64,000 bases of DNA from Glutinoglossum americanum (taxonomy: Eukaryota > Ascomycota > Geoglossomycetes > Geoglossales > Geoglossaceae). The notes beneath the pieces were generated by a model. The model had not been told where the DNA came from. It did not search any database and saw only the letters and a list, made by a program, of their open reading frames with translations. This document shows, one piece after another, positions 10,127-22,456 of this stretch; within the stretch, counting starts at the first letter, position 1, and each line of letters opens with the position of its first letter. A program made the position numbers and the translations under genes. The stretch is from assembly GCA_020080175.1 (NCBI GenBank), contig JAGHQL010000009.1, positions 62,001-126,000 of the forward strand, written 5' to 3'.

Positions 10127-11833
10127 ATGAGCATGGACGCAGGCGGTCTTGCTCAAATGACTTACAACAACTTTCCATCCAGTGGAGCTCTCGGCGTTCC
10201 TGGGTCTGGTTTCGCATCCCGAGGCAAAGGTTCTCACATCAAACGAATTTCTGTTGCACCTCCCAAGCTCTCTGATGATGGGCTGGCCAGCGGTGCGCCT
10301 ACTCCGAGGACTAGTCGATCTCACCTCCTCGCTGGTCTGAGAACGGCGCCAAAGTCTCCTGCATTCCCTCCTTCTGCGCCTCCCGAGATGGTTCAGCGCC
10401 GTACTGGATTTTCGGAGGGTATCAGGTATCCCGATCAAGAGAATGTTCACTCCGCTCGCAATTTTATGCCCAAGACTGCCAGCGGAGCATTTCCAGTTCA
10501 AGTGCACAGTCCGGCTCCTTTGAACCCTGGCCGCCAGGTATACTCTCTCCCTGAGCAGGTGCTAGCGCCACCGGCTATTCATGTTGCCAATGATCAAGGA
10601 GAGGAGCACATGGACCCTAATCTTTATGCTGAGCTTCTCGCCACAAATCTATACCTTGCTCAACAACAGCAACGTCTTCAGCAACAATTGATCAATGTGA
10701 CTGCTGCGGCTCAGCAGTTTCAAGGACTCAATTTGAATGGTCAAACGGGATTGGGACAGCAACAAATGTTCGCCACTCCACCAATGACCCCTAATATGGG
10801 GCTGTACCACCAGCAATTGCGCAGTGGGATGCAACCGGTCATTACACCTGTGTCTGGAATGCAGCCTGGATTCTATTCCGTCTACAACCCCATGACAGGC
10901 CAGCACGGCTACTATATCGATCCGGCTGCTCAGCAGACCCATCTTCCAGCCTCTCCTGCACCTTCTACCACTCGGCGAGATTTGAGCAACTCCCCTCCGC
11001 TAGAGGCAAATGTTAAAGCTCAAGTTTCCTCTCCCCCGGCAAGCTCCTCCCCCATGTGCTTCCAGAGAAGCGGATCGCCTCCTAGGACATCCGATTCCCC
11101 GGCGCAATCCTCTCCATCTCTGCCGCCGTCAACCGCCAATGCCTTTCGTCGCGGCCACAAGAAGTGTTCTTCCTTGTCGTTGTCTGCAAATGCAAATTCC
11201 ATGACTTCCGACGGAGGACCAAAGTCGTCTATTCCTAAGACTGCAGGCATCCCCCAGACTCCAACAACAGGAACGTTTGGGCCTGGTCAGGCAAGGGTTG
11301 GAGAGCATCCTTCCCGGCAGCCTAGAGGGCCTCCACCCTTGGATGAGCTGAAAGAAAAGCCGACAACCAAGCACGAAGGGAGCAAAAATTTCGCCACCCG
11401 TCAACGTCGCCGTGCAGTCCATAGTCTCGTTCGGGCCGGTATTGAACGCCGTGGCGCGCGCGGTGCTCCTTCCACGGGGAGCATGACACCCGTCAGCGAG
11501 AATGAGGTCTCTTTCGCCTTCTCTTCTGACAACGACACCGACAGCGTTGGCAGTGGAAGCCTCTCTGGCAAGCCGAGCATCGGCAGTCTCCGTGCTGCTG
11601 CTAATGGCGCTATTGGTTCTGAGAGGGAAAAGCGCAAAGAACGGTCTCTTGAGAGGCGCTCCGTGGATAGCCAATTCACTGCTACTAGCGTCAGCAGTGA
11701 TGAGGGTGCGTCTGTTGGCGGCAAGCTTCTGGAAGTTAAGATTGACGTCCTGGAAGCGGACAACATGCAGAGACGCAAGACTCCGATGCTGGTTTTAAGC
11801 TCGGCGGAAAAGAGGAAGACTACACTGTTTTGA
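10127..11833 (+). CDS. Conserved fungal disordered Q/S/P-rich protein of unknown function
   Basis: A single exon encodes 568 residues from the ATG at 10127 (MSMDAGG); upstream in-frame sequence lacks a better ATG. Almost the whole protein is low complexity: an N-terminal segment with RGKGSHIKRISVAPPKL and PTPRTSRSHLLAGLRTAPK, then YSLPEQVLAPP, a glutamine-rich helix (LYLAQQQQRLQQQL, about residues 180-215), repeated MQP/TP segments with VYNPMTGQHGYY, serine/proline tracts, and a conserved basic block near the C terminus (QPRGPPPLDELKEKPTTKHE followed by GSKNFATRQRRR). The order of these blocks is that of a widely conserved Pezizomycotina family that I know only as uncharacterised. SP/TP sites and basic patches would suit a phosphorylated scaffold or RNA-associated protein, but that is inference. 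Confidence 0.85.
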   Translation: MSMDAGGLAQMTYNNFPSSGALGVPGSGFASRGKGSHIKRISVAPPKLSDDGLASGAPTPRTSRSHLLAGLRTAPKSPAFPPSAPPEMVQRRTGFSEGIRYPDQENVHSARNFMPKTASGAFPVQVHSPAPLNPGRQVYSLPEQVLAPPAIHVANDQGEEHMDPNLYAELLATNLYLAQQQQRLQQQLINVTAAAQQFQGLNLNGQTGLGQQQMFATPPMTPNMGLYHQQLRSGMQPVITPVSGMQPGFYSVYNPMTGQHGYYIDPAAQQTHLPASPAPSTTRRDLSNSPPLEANVKAQVSSPPASSSPMCFQRSGSPPRTSDSPAQSSPSLPPSTANAFRRGHKKCSSLSLSANANSMTSDGGPKSSIPKTAGIPQTPTTGTFGPGQARVGEHPSRQPRGPPPLDELKEKPTTKHEGSKNFATRQRRRAVHSLVRAGIERRGARGAPSTGSMTPVSENEVSFAFSSDNDTDSVGSGSLSGKPSIGSLRAAANGAIGSEREKRKERSLERRSVDSQFTATSVSSDEGASVGGKLLEVKIDVLEADNMQRRKTPMLVLSSAEKRKTTLF

Positions 11834-13745
11834 GTGTTCTAAGATTGCTGCTTACTGGACATGGGTCCACCAGTGACCAGTATTTCTACATCACTCACAA
11901 CGCTCTTTGGGTAGATCTCACAGAGTGTTATGATGGGGAACTGGCCATTGTTACTTGTCCTTTCTTGTCATCCGTTGTGTTCTGCTGTCAATATGCTTTC
12001 GCGCTTGTATGCCCCTTAACGACACTACAATGATCATCGCAACGTTCAATGGCAGGTGGCTACATGCCCAAACCATTATGGTTGTGTTAGATCTGTTTTC
12101 TTGCATACAGCTATGATATAATCTCCACAAATCCATTCCAACACTTTTTCCTTTAATTCAATTCCAATTCCTTCGACCGGTTTCGCCGACAAGTTGGATT
12201 CGGGTCGAACAGCGTCGCAAGGGGACTCTGGCGTGATCCCAAGTGTGCGTCATTGTCTTTCTTTTTAACCAGATTGAATATTTACCCATGTTGCTTCTTT
12301 TCTTCCATGATTGCTTTACGAAAGGGTTTCTATCCTCGAGATACAGATGGGTTTGCCGGTTCAGAAATGGGTGCGGCTTTTGACTTCACGATGGGCCGAT
12401 GATTGATAAGGGCTGATGGGTGATTCGGGAAGTATGCCTGGCTGGGGTAGCGGTTTGGTCTGTCAGCGATGGTGGCGAAGAGTGGCAGGGATTAATTTGG
12501 TAGCTTGTCACGAATGTATACTACATCGTTCACGAGTGGTCCCTCTGACTCCTTCGCGGCGAGACTTGCTGCTAAAGAAAATATATGCGTACTGCAGAAT
12601 GTCTAACTTTCTAATGGCGATTTGGTGATTGATGTGATGAGAGCCCTTCCTGGATATACACGTTGTGGTTCAACAGTGGTCCTTGAGAGCTTGCTTGTAT
12701 TCGATTAACTATCCTTAATCGAATTACTTAACCAATTCCTTCAAATTTCCATGTAGAATCGCTGCTGCTGTGATGGCTACTTTCTCACTTTCGTGTATAA
12801 ATCCGCGGTATGAAACGCCTTGGGACACGTCTTGGCAGGGAGCAAGCTTGTCCAAGACACTTCTTCGTTACAAAGCCCAACAAGTTGTCGCTGTCTTACC
12901 CGATGAGAACATGTGAATGGAACCTCTTTCATCCCTGAACCGCTGGTCCACTGATTCGCCACACCCCTCAATGTGTTCCCCTAATTCCCACCGACTCCCG
13001 CGCATGACGGCTGTTGAGGTGGCACGCATGACGAGAAGCTCAACAGGGGAACGTATATCGATTGCAGCGACCCGCGTCTGACCGGTAAGGGTTTTTTTGA
13101 TAATGCAGGGAGGATGGTTGGTGGATGGTGCGGTAAGCTGCTTTCTTGTTCTTTCTAATAACTTGTTTTATATATATGATGGGGTAGCCGTGTTCTAATT
13201 CCCTATGTAGATCGAAATGTTCCCTGCTTAGTTGTGTGGCGGATCATATGAGTTTCGCCGAAGTTGTAGCGAGAGGTTGGGTCGTGGTTAAGATCAACTG
13301 CCGCAGGTTATGATGATATATGTGGGGCCTCGATGCAATGCCCTGGTCAGTGAGCATGGCTTTTGTCCGCCCTGCATTAGATGTCCCAACGTATACTGCA
13401 ATACGCTAGCTCTTGTGTTCCTGAAGAGAGTCGCAGGGAGGAATCAATCTTAGTGCTATTTGCTGATATCTATATTTCTTCCCAGATATACGACACTCGC
13501 TTGTATTTTGACGGCCACTTCACGTCTTTCGACCGCATATCTCTATTGCACCATTGATCAATTGGTTTTTATTTCTCTAGGATTTTTACTTGTTGGGCTC
13601 GCACGCCCGGACTAGCAAACCGTGACGTTGCACAACCCCCCTCACGACATTGCTACTTACTTACTGGGGGAACACATTGCCACTATCCTACTTAACCACG
13701 AGGTACACACAAGTCAAAAGGCGGATTCTTACGACCGCACCGTAG
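11834..13745. other. Intergenic 1.9 kb, no supported gene
   Basis: This contains the 3' region of the Q-rich gene and the promoter of the Prm10-like gene, both on the plus strand. Only short non-conserved frames are present. Confidence 0.5.
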
Positions 13746-16564
13746 ATGGCTGAAGGATCCGGTTCTAGCCATCGCCATCCATATACCGAACTCCTTAGCG
13801 ACGATGGCCAACGTACTAGTCCAGAAAACGGCAGACAACAAAACCCTCCTGGCGATGCTGCCTATGCTGCCGATAAGCCCCATACTAGGGAGAGGCCGCG
13901 AGTGAGATTCACACCAGGGGGGGAATCATTGGATTCATCCAACCGGAGGTCAACTTTCGGTCTTCGAGATCATAGCCATGATCACCAAGAACCCTCGACC
14001 TCTCGAAGTACCAGCGAAGCCGGCCATGACAATCCCGATGAAAGGGCAGGCCTCTCATTTTCTTCTAGATTAGACCGTGGAATTCCAGGGGACATCTCGG
14101 AGTCGTTCCTAAACAGGCCCCGAAATCCCCCCCCCGAAGGATACTGTGATGATGTCTTGGAGGAAGGAAGCGATGATGAAAAGAACTGCCAGCAGCTATC
14201 CGCACAGAGTCGAGCCGATAGGCTTGCGAGGTCTGTGGGTGCACATTCCTCACCTGCAGGAACGTCCCCCACGCTACACGCCATTTCAAACCCACCCCCT
14301 GAAAATATAGATAGACTTCCCGGCAGGACTGACGATATTCCCCTGGTGGCCTTGAGCAAGAGGGGGTATGGAGACGGGAGCGATAGCGATGAAGAACCAC
14401 ATAGGAAAGCTACTAGACCGTCAAGTACATCTGAAGCACATAGATTGGTCCGAGGGATCGGCCAAAAGTCTACACAGAACCAACGCCTCACCCCTCCTGA
14501 ATCCGGCGTGGATCGTTTGCACTCGGGCCAGGTGACACCTGTGGAGGAAAGGGACCCTGAGATGTACGTGCCGCCCCCTGAGCAGTACCGGGGAGGAGTG
14601 CTGTCATCGCTGCTGAAATTATACGCTGCTGGTGAGGCTGCACACACTCATGATCACGGTTATCATCGCCATGGAAGCAGCGGCCTTAGTGGCAGCGGGA
14701 CTGGAGCTCATTCCCCTGGTTCACCCGAGTCCTCCGGTTACGGCAGCCCAAAACGCCACAAATCTCAAAAGTGGTATTCGAATAAGAGCGCCAATGCATC
14801 TACTAGTTCACTAGTTGGTCTTATTGGAGCTTCTTCTGCGATGCTTGCCACCCCAGCTGCTGGAGCAGGTGTAGGTGCTGGGGTCGCCAATCCACCGAGG
14901 CCGAAAAAGAAGTACCCTCTGCACTACACCGGCGGACTGGGTGGAGCATTTAATAGGATATCGCGCCCGCACCTTGAAGACGAGATCAAGGTCACTGTGC
15001 ATATTGCGGAGACGTTGTCGAGGCAGAGATATCTACGGAAACTCTGCCGTGCATTGATGTCTTATGGTGCTCCCACACACAGGCTAGAGGGTAACACTAT
15101 CCTCCCATAGGTCAGTGGGCTCGGCTGACTTTAGATAGAATATATGAGAATGACGGCTCGTGTGCTGGAAATCGATAGTCAATATCTTTACATCCCGCGT
15201 TGTATGATAATTTCCTTTGACGATTCTGTTACACACACAGCGGAAGTTCATCTTGTTCGGGTAGGGCAAGAAGGCGTAGATTTAGGAAAACTCAGGGATA
15301 CCCACGAGATATATAAGGAAGTTATACACGACATAATTGGCGTTGAGGAGGCTATCCAGCGTCTAGATGAGATTATTGGACGCAAGGCAAAGTTTAACCA
15401 ATGGTGCGGTCACCATTCCCGAGATATCCCGTTCTGAGGTAGTAGATTGACCTTAACTGTTCTTTATAGGATTATAGTCGGTATGTATGGCCTCGCGAGC
15501 GCAACGGTAGGACCCTTCGCGTTCGGGACACGGCCTATCGACCTGCCAATCGCATTTCTCCTGGGCTCTATTCTAGGAACACTTCAGCTCGTTGTTGCAC
15601 CAAAATCCGATCTCTATGTGGGTTGCCCGTCAACCATCCATCCCGCCACCGCTTCTGACTCCACCTAGTCTAATGTGTTCGAGATCTCGGCGGCTGTCAT
15701 CACCAGCTTCCTAGCGCGAATGTTTGGGTCAATCCACGGTGGAAGATTATTCTGCTTCTCCGGGTTGGCGCAATCTTCAATTGCGCTTATTCTACCAGGA
15801 TATACAGTCTGTGAGTTCTTTTCCCGTAGGAGCCCTAGGGCATCCCTTGTTGATCATTGCCAGTGTGTGGCTCTCTTGAATTACAATCGAAGAGCATTGT
15901 GGCAGGCTCTGTTCGGATGTTTTACGCTATCATCTATTCTCTCTTTCTCGGGTTCGGGATCACCATTGGCACCGCAATCTATGGCCTCATAGATCCCAAA
16001 GCGTCGTCCGATACCACATGCAATAACCAGCTTCCACCATACTACAGCTTTCTGTTCGTCCCCGCCTTCACCATGTGTCTCATCATCATCAACCAAGCCA
16101 AGTGGAGGCAGGCCCCGATCATGCTCGCCATATCCCTCGCCGGTTACGTTGTCAACTATTTCTCCAGCGCCAAATTCCCCTCCAACGCCCAGATCTCGAG
16201 CACCCTCGGCGCCCTCACTATCGGCGTCCTAGGAAATCTCTACTCGCGTCTCCGCCACGGGCTCGCCGCGGCGGCCATACTCCCCGCCATCTTCGTGCAA
16301 GTCCCTTCAGGTCTCGCCGCCGGCGGATCTCTGATCTCGGGCATCACCAGCGCGGATCAACTGAACGGCAATGCGACTACGGGGAACACTACGGTCAGCG
16401 GCGGCGGGAGTCCGGTGGGCCATGATCAGCAATTAAACTCCATCGTCTTCAACGTGGGATTCTCGATGATCCAGGTGGCCATAGGCATCACGGTGGGCTT
16501 ATTCTTGAGCGCACTGATCGTGTATCCCCTGGGTAAAAGGAGGAGTGGGTTGTTTAGTTTTTGA
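13746..16564 (+). CDS. PRM10: Prm10/ThrE-type multi-pass membrane protein (DUF1212, ThrE_2)
   Basis: Five exons are inferred: 13746-15090, 15139-15403, 15470-15617, 15669-15810 and 15864-16564, giving 866 residues. The first ~390 residues are polar and disordered (RTSPENGRQQ, PHTRERPRVRFTPGGES). The ThrE domain follows: AETLSRQRYLRKLCRALMSY, YGAPTHRLEEYMRMTARVLE, IDSQYLYIPRCMIISFDD, YGLASATVGPFAFGTRPIDL, NVFEISAAVITSFLAR, CGSLELQSKSIVAGSVRM and LVYPLGKRR-like ends. About ten hydrophobic segments lie in the C-terminal half. Relatives are yeast Prm10/YJL108C and bacterial threonine/serine exporters; the substrate in fungi is not established. The introns are very short (48-66 nt); intron 2 has the donor GTGCGG and intron 1 uses the second of two close AGs (GATAG) to keep the frame. 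Confidence 0.92.
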
Positions 16565-17257
16565 ATCGAGTATGCTCCCTTTCGTGTGGGGGGTAAATAC
16601 ATGTGCATATATATATGTTTAAAATATACTTAATTTGTTATTGAGACTGGTTATGGGAGGCCCCCCTGAACGTGTTTGCTCTGCTCTAGTGACGAGTTAT
16701 CGATGGGTTCTTAGAGAGACGCCTGCGGACCTTTTTTTTTTCATTTCTTCCCCACCGACATGTGTAATTTGCGATATCGGCGATGTTTCCCCCTCGTATG
16801 TGAGCCAAATCGTCGTGCGTATCGAGCCAGGAAAGGTCTCTCGTCCCGTCGCTCAGAAGGGAAGTTAGCGAGCCACGGGAAAAAAAACCCCCCATACGCA
16901 AATCCGTCGTACACACATTGAAAGGGATTATTGACTATCTGACATACATACATGTATATGTATGCATATACCAGTAGTTAGTTATGTGATAATCATACAA
17001 GAACAATGTAGATTAGTATCGTCGCTTGCTTTGCATATCTTGGGCCCTATATGATTTTTTTTTCAAAAAAGAAGGAAAAAAAAAAAAAAAAAAACTCCTA
17101 GGACAAAAATGCCAGCCCGTTGAACACATGCGCAATGAGACGGTTAGATCGCTGTTTCGAAAACTCCATCACCCACATGCTGCAAAGAAAGTCAAACGTA
17201 GAGATAACAAACATAAATTCCAAACCCAACTCCCACCCAACTCGCCTTCCTTAACCC
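16565..17257. other. Convergent intergenic region
   Basis: This is the 3'-3' spacer between the Prm10-like gene and SSN3. It contains short TA/TG runs and a 20-base-class A homopolymer near 17075. No gene is supported. Confidence 0.5.
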
Positions 17258-18577
17258 CTAGCCCTCCGTTTTCAATCTCTTCCCCATCCTCCCCTCATCC
17301 ACAACCCCACTCCTCTTCGTCCCCGGCAAGCTCCCCGTTCGGATGTCGTTGTCATCACTGCTGACCTTCCTACACGGGTACTGCTCCGTCACGCCCTCGA
17401 AGCAGTTAGCCAGCGATGCCGCGCTCGTGTCTGAGAAGTATTTGTGCGCCAGAGCCTCCCGGGCGGTAAGGCGTTTCGTCGGGTCGTATTCGAGGAGACC
17501 AGCGAGGAGCTTGAAGCCCTCTGGGCCAGGCCCGGCGGGGCCAAGAGGGTGGGCATGGGATTTGAGGGTGTTTTCGTACCAGGATTCGAGGCCTGCGGGG
17601 GTATGTTTGGAGCCGGAGGAATTTGCGGGGTTAGACGGGCGGGCACCATTCGGGTTGGAGTTGGAGTTGGAGCTGTTTGAGGATGAGATGAAGAGGGATT
17701 GGAGTTGGCTGTATTCGGGTTGGCAGACTAGGCCCGGCCAGCGGTCTTTTGTGGGCATGCCAAGGATCTCGACGATCTTTTGCATCTGGTTTCGTTGGAA
17801 GGGGACTGTTTTTTTGGAGTCCATCTTTGCTTCTTCGCCCTTGAAGATTGGGCGGAGGCTTAGGAGTTCGGCGAAGATGCAGCCGACGGCCCACATATCT
17901 ACGGCAGGCGTGTAATGTCTACTACCTAGAAGAAGCTCTGGTGCGCGGTACCAGATAGTGACAACGACCTTGTCGCCTGAGAAGAGTGAGTGGAGGGGCT
18001 TGTAAAAGAGTCGGGCCAGCCCGAGGTCCCCGATCTTGACAGCGCCGTTGCTCGTCACCATTATGTTGGCAGGTTTTAGATCCCGATGCAGCACCCAATT
18101 GGAATGGAGATACAGCAGGCCGTTAAGTAATTGATAAAGGATAGATTTAATGGTCGGCGAGGGGATTGGGTGACGGGTGGGTTGCGTGTGATGGTGTATG
18201 ATTTGGAGGAGATCGTGTTCGGCGTATTCAAAGACCATGAAGATGCACTTGTCCTCGAGGATGATCTCGACCAAATGAATGATCTGGGGATGTGAGAGCT
18301 CTGAGCAGAGCGCCATCTCTCGACAGGCAGATTGGGAGATGCCAGTGTACTGAATCACCTCGCCCTCTTTATCCGGTTTGAATCTTTGACCACTTTGTCA
18401 GCCTGCTTCCTGTTTGAATATCTATAATGCGCTATGCCGGACATACTTTTTTATAGCAAACTCCCCCTGCAGCCCATTCCGTCCTTCCGCCTTATACACT
18501 CGCCCGTAAGTCCCACTACTAATGAACCCTATGATTTTATACCGGTCCAGGACGCGAACTTTGCTTGTATAGCCCAT
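17258..18577 (-). CDS. SSN3: Mediator kinase SSN3/CDK8 (cyclin-C-dependent Ser/Thr kinase)
   Basis: Two exons are inferred, 18447-18577 and 17258-18383, separated by a 63-nt intron (GTATGT..AAAG), giving 418 residues from MGYTSKVRV. Kinase motifs run in order: glycine loop [12 protein letters not shown], catalytic lysine in [14 protein letters not shown], the CDK8-type helix [13 protein letters not shown], hinge [13 protein letters not shown], catalytic loop [20 protein letters not shown], and activation segment [20 protein letters not shown] without a CDK1-type phospho-threonine. [20 protein letters not shown] is diagnostic for Ssn3/Cdk8. A Ser/Asn-rich insert occurs in the C-lobe ([14 protein letters not shown]). 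The kinase phosphorylates RNA polymerase II and transcription factors as part of the Mediator CDK module. An upstream coding exon is possible because DPSDPKK precedes the chosen Met and resembles family text. Confidence 0.95.
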
Positions 18578-20012
18578 TTTCTTTGGGTCTGATGGGTCTG
18601 GATGATATTTTCAAGTAGAAAGTTAGCAAAGCAATCGCAATGCGAGTTTCGGGTTATATTGGGCTATCATGAGTAAAATACGGCTCGGCCATGGTCAAAC
18701 GTCTCGCCTGAATAGGGAAGAAGGAAGAAAGGCAGCCAACATCATGCACGTCGCGCATCTGAATAGACCACGTAGTACGACAAACGCCGTCATTCAGGCC
18801 GCGGTGGGGCATGGAGTATAGCAAGGCATCTCACAATCTCATGGCCATGGCAACGGATGGGCTATGTGCTCTTGGAACACCGGGGTGACATGTACATACA
18901 CATGCATGCGCATGTATTCATTTCTGAGGGGGTTGACAATGTCTCAACCGCCAGGCTGCCATGCAAGGGCCACACGGGATGCAAGTGGTATGTATAAGAT
19001 ATGGATGAATGGATGGATGAATGAACGAGCAAACGAACAAACGGACGGACGAATGAGAGTGTAGCTAGCGTGGCGGGTACAGTGCGGTGGGGACAATAAG
19101 TAGCTCGTCCGTACGCACCCTCAAAAGCAGCCTGTACACTCCGCTTCAGGCTCTGTGTTGTTGCCGCAGCCGCTGCCGCGGCTGATGCTGTTGCTGTTGC
19201 GGTAGCTGTTGCTGTTGCTGTAGCAGTTGTTGCTCCCGCTGCACGCGCACTTGCAGCATTCGACGGGGGTCCGCCGGTTGACGACGGAGGGTTGGTGACG
19301 CTCATCGTTGTTAGTGAGCCAGTTAGTCGTGTTCGGATCTTTTGTTTCTCGTCCCCGCCGCCTGCAAGAATGTAGTTATGTAAGCCGGTCTTGTTAGCAC
19401 CCGCGACTCTCCGTGTCCCCCCACTCGTATCCACACACAGTCCCGCCTCTACCTAGATGGGTGGAAGAAGAAGAGGACGAGATGGGGGGCGGTGGCGTTG
19501 GACGAGGCTATTGCCGGCTCGCGGAACCGGACAGCAGCGAGACGGGGAGGGGCGACGTCCGTACGTATCGTACATACGGCAGATTCTACTCTACAGCGGG
19601 GATCCAGGCAGCAACCGGTGCTCGTCGATACACAAGCAGCAAGAGAGAGGCAGATTGGACGGGCTGGAGTGGCGACGACGCAGTGTTTCTTTGCTTCTTT
19701 GGAATGCTGCTCTAGTGTGGTGTTTTGCCTCTCTTACTGCTTGGCTTCTGGACCGCACGGTGAAAGAGGCAAGCGCATGTAGGACAGTGTAGCGAGATTG
19801 GCTTGACTACATGGCAGGCTGTCGGTAGGTCAATCCGGGTTGTTGGCTACGGATAGTTGCTGTGGGTAGATATGTGGAGCGGGGGGAACAGATATGTGGA
19901 GTGGAGGAACTGAGATGTGGAGCGGAGAGCCGCTTTCCAAGCCTCTTATTCAGCCGCATGGTGGTTGGGAACGGTATCTGGCAGTGACAGAAGTAACGAG
20001 CGGACGCAGCAC

Positions 20013-20072
20013 ACGAAGCACCGCACGAAGCACCGCACGAAGCACCGCGCGAAGCACCGCGCGAAGCACCAC
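20013..20072. repeat. 12-bp tandem repeat, five copies
   Basis: The unit ACGAAGCACCGC is repeated five times; copies 4 and 5 begin with G in place of A and the last ends AC. It is noncoding as far as can be seen, although the 12-bp period keeps frames open on both strands. Confidence 0.9.
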
Positions 20073-20103
20073 GCAACCTCTAAACCCCATCGTACTCCAC
20101 ATA

Positions 20104-20173
20104 CTCCAGTCCGCTCCAGTCCACTCCAGTCCACTCCAGTCCGCTCCAGTCCGCTCCAGTCCGCTCCAGTCTA
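20104..20173. repeat. 10-bp tandem repeat, seven copies
   Basis: The unit CTCCAGTCCG (with CTCCAGTCCA variants) is repeated about seven times just after the 12-bp array. Both arrays lie in the promoter-proximal region of the MFS transporter gene, about 0.5 kb from its start codon. Confidence 0.9.
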
Positions 20174-20702
20174 CTCGCACCGACAATCCCACAGATCTTC
20201 CTGCACCAAAACTGTGCTTGTCCTTCCTGTAAATCCGATTTGCCTCTGATTGGCTCGTTTGCAAAACGTATCTTCTGTTTCACTCTCCCACCACAGCTCG
20301 ACGCCTTACTCGATTCTGTTTTCTCCGAGACAACTCACCACCTTGTCTCTTTGCATCTACATAGTAGAGTAGCAGTAACATCGGAATTGCGTGCATACAA
20401 TCACCACACCCACTCGCCAGGGAAAATCGTTAATTGATAGACCGCCTCTTTCGTCTCGTGATGATCTGAGGGCCGTATCGTAAGCATCTAGGTGTGGGCA
20501 ATTCCCCAGCTCTCTCTCCCTCCTCTCTCTCCCTCCAATCTACTCTCCGGGTGGATGCATTTTGAATGGAGCAAATAGCTAGAACGAGGCTGGAGGCGTC
20601 ATGTATGCTTACAGCTCCAGGCAGTACCTCACCTTCTACAACGTTCGCGATACCGCACCCAGGCTTGAGCCTAGACCACCTCGGGCTCCATTTATAATCA
20701 CG

Positions 20703-22456
20703 ATGCCACCACCGCAGGGCGCCGGAAGCCGTGCCTGGACCAATGAGGTTACCGTATACCTTATTCTCCTCGTCGCCATTACCACCATTGGTCCTTTACA
20801 ATTTGGCTATCATTTGGTAGGCAAAAACCCTCATTCCCTATCTCTACTGCTCCTGTTGCTCTCCATGGGTGTCTCAAGGTTCACTCTCTCCTCTGCTGCT
20901 TTCACCGCTGCACAACTACCTATGCCGGCTGATATACATATATGCGTTCTATAATACTGACGCTGTTTCTCATTTGCAGGCAGAGCTGAATGCTCCCCAA
21001 GATGTCATCACATGCGAGAAGGAATCCATTTCCACCTCTAACATCTCCCTAGACATCCCTCAATGCATTCCCATGAGTGCCGGCCAATTCGGCCTCGTAT
21101 CCTCCATCTTCACTCTCGGCGGTCTCTTTGGTGCCCTCTGCGCGGGACCTATCTCGTCTCACTATGGTCGCTTGCTGGCAATGCGCCTCGCAACCATCTT
21201 CTTCGTCGTTGGCCCTGTCTTTGAAGCGATTGCCCCGAGCATCTCCATGATCTCGTTCGGCCGGTTAATTTCTGGCATTGGCGCGGGCGCGGCCGTGGTA
21301 GCCGTCCCAATATACATCTCGGAAATTGCTCCACCACAAGGGAAGGGTTTCTTCGGGGCGATGACTCAAGTGATGACCAATCTTGGAATCCTTATCACGC
21401 AGACATTGGGATTATTCTTAAGCAGAGGGCAGTTGTGGAGGGCGATATTGGCAATTGCGGGTGTCATAGGACTGTTGCAGGCATTGGGGCTGACATGTGT
21501 GGTGGAGAGCCCAAAGTGGATGGCTGCCAACGGGAACCCTGCACGAGCTAAAAGGAATCTGCAGAAGATTCGGGGAGAAGGCGTGGCCATCGAGAGTGAG
21601 GTGAATTCATGGGGCATTGCGGGCATTCGGAGTAAGTGGAGACCAACTACAAGATCCATAAAACTTTCAAGCATCAAATGAATACGTCACATTTTTCGTA
21701 GGATCACTCACTGACCACCCCTACATAGCCGAAGAAGAACAAAGCCTCCTGAGATCCCCCGGGGGCCGTACAGGCCGCGGCTCCGGCAACTCAGCGAAGC
21801 AGACCCATATCGGCTTCCTCGAAGTGGCCATGAATTCACACTACCGCCCGGCAATAATCTCCGTCGTCGGTGTAATGCTCGCACAACAGTTCTGCGGCAT
21901 CAACAGCATCATCATGTACTCCGTTTCCCTCCTCTCAGAGATCTTACCCACCACCTCCGCTCTACTTAGCGTCGGCGTCTCCGTCGTCAACCTCGTCGCT
22001 ACTTTCTCATGTGCCCCTCTCGCCGACCGCTGGGGCCGTAAGCCCTGCCTCCTTCTCTCCATCGCCGGAATGGGCTCATCCTCCCTCCTCCTGGCTATCG
22101 GGATCCTCTACTCACTCGCCCCACTCAGCGCGGTCGCAACCCTAACATTCGTCCTCTCCTTCGCTGTTGGCCTCGGCCCTGTGCCCTTTATCCTCGCGAG
22201 CGAGCTTGTGGAGCAGGAGGCAGTGGGTGCAACTCAGGGGTGGGCTCTTGCGGCCAACTGGACGGCCACATTTGTGGTTGCACAGTTTTTTCCGCTGCTA
22301 AATGCTTGGATGGGACAGGGGAAGGTGTATTTTCTATTTGCGGCATTAGCAGCAGGGTTTTTCGTGTTTGTGGCGGTAGGGATTCCGGAGACGAGCGGGA
22401 AGAAGAGTATTGATGAGGTTTGGGGACGCAAGAGCGCGGAGAGGAGGGCCGATTAG
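20703..22456 (+). CDS. MFS sugar-type transporter (Vps73/YBR241C-like)
   Basis: Three exons are inferred: 20703-20816, 20980-21631 and 21729-22456, giving 497 residues. The first intron is long for this region (163 nt). Sugar-porter signatures are present: PLQFGYHLAELNAPQDVITC in the first helix and loop (split by intron 1), GALCAGPISSHYGR, GRLISGIGAGAAVVAVPIYI, SEIAPPQGKGFFGAM, VESPKWM, QQFCGINSIIMYS, PLADRWGRKP and a C-terminal PETSGKKSIDEV. Twelve hydrophobic segments can be counted. The NAPQDVITC loop is the hallmark of the vacuolar/GLUT-like fungal branch that includes yeast VPS73 and YBR241C, so a vacuolar hexose carrier is plausible; substrate and location are inferred. An in-frame ATG at 20601 would add 34 residues but less typical sequence. 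Confidence 0.92.

Larger units (their letters stand above)
18578..20600. other. Low-complexity intergenic region between divergent genes
   Basis: About 2 kb lies between SSN3 and the MFS transporter. It contains GCTGTT-like hexamer runs (about 19180-19250), GGAT/GAAC short repeats near 19000-19040, and two tandem arrays annotated separately. Frames through it are Ala/Thr- or Arg/Ser-rich and look like repeat translations. Confidence 0.5.

Noticed and set aside
18862-19434. Ala/Thr-rich minus-strand frame (QSLKRSVQAAFEGAYG)
   Set aside because: Most of it is translation of GCTGTT-type simple repeats. A short real exon is possible, but no partner exon or family could be found.
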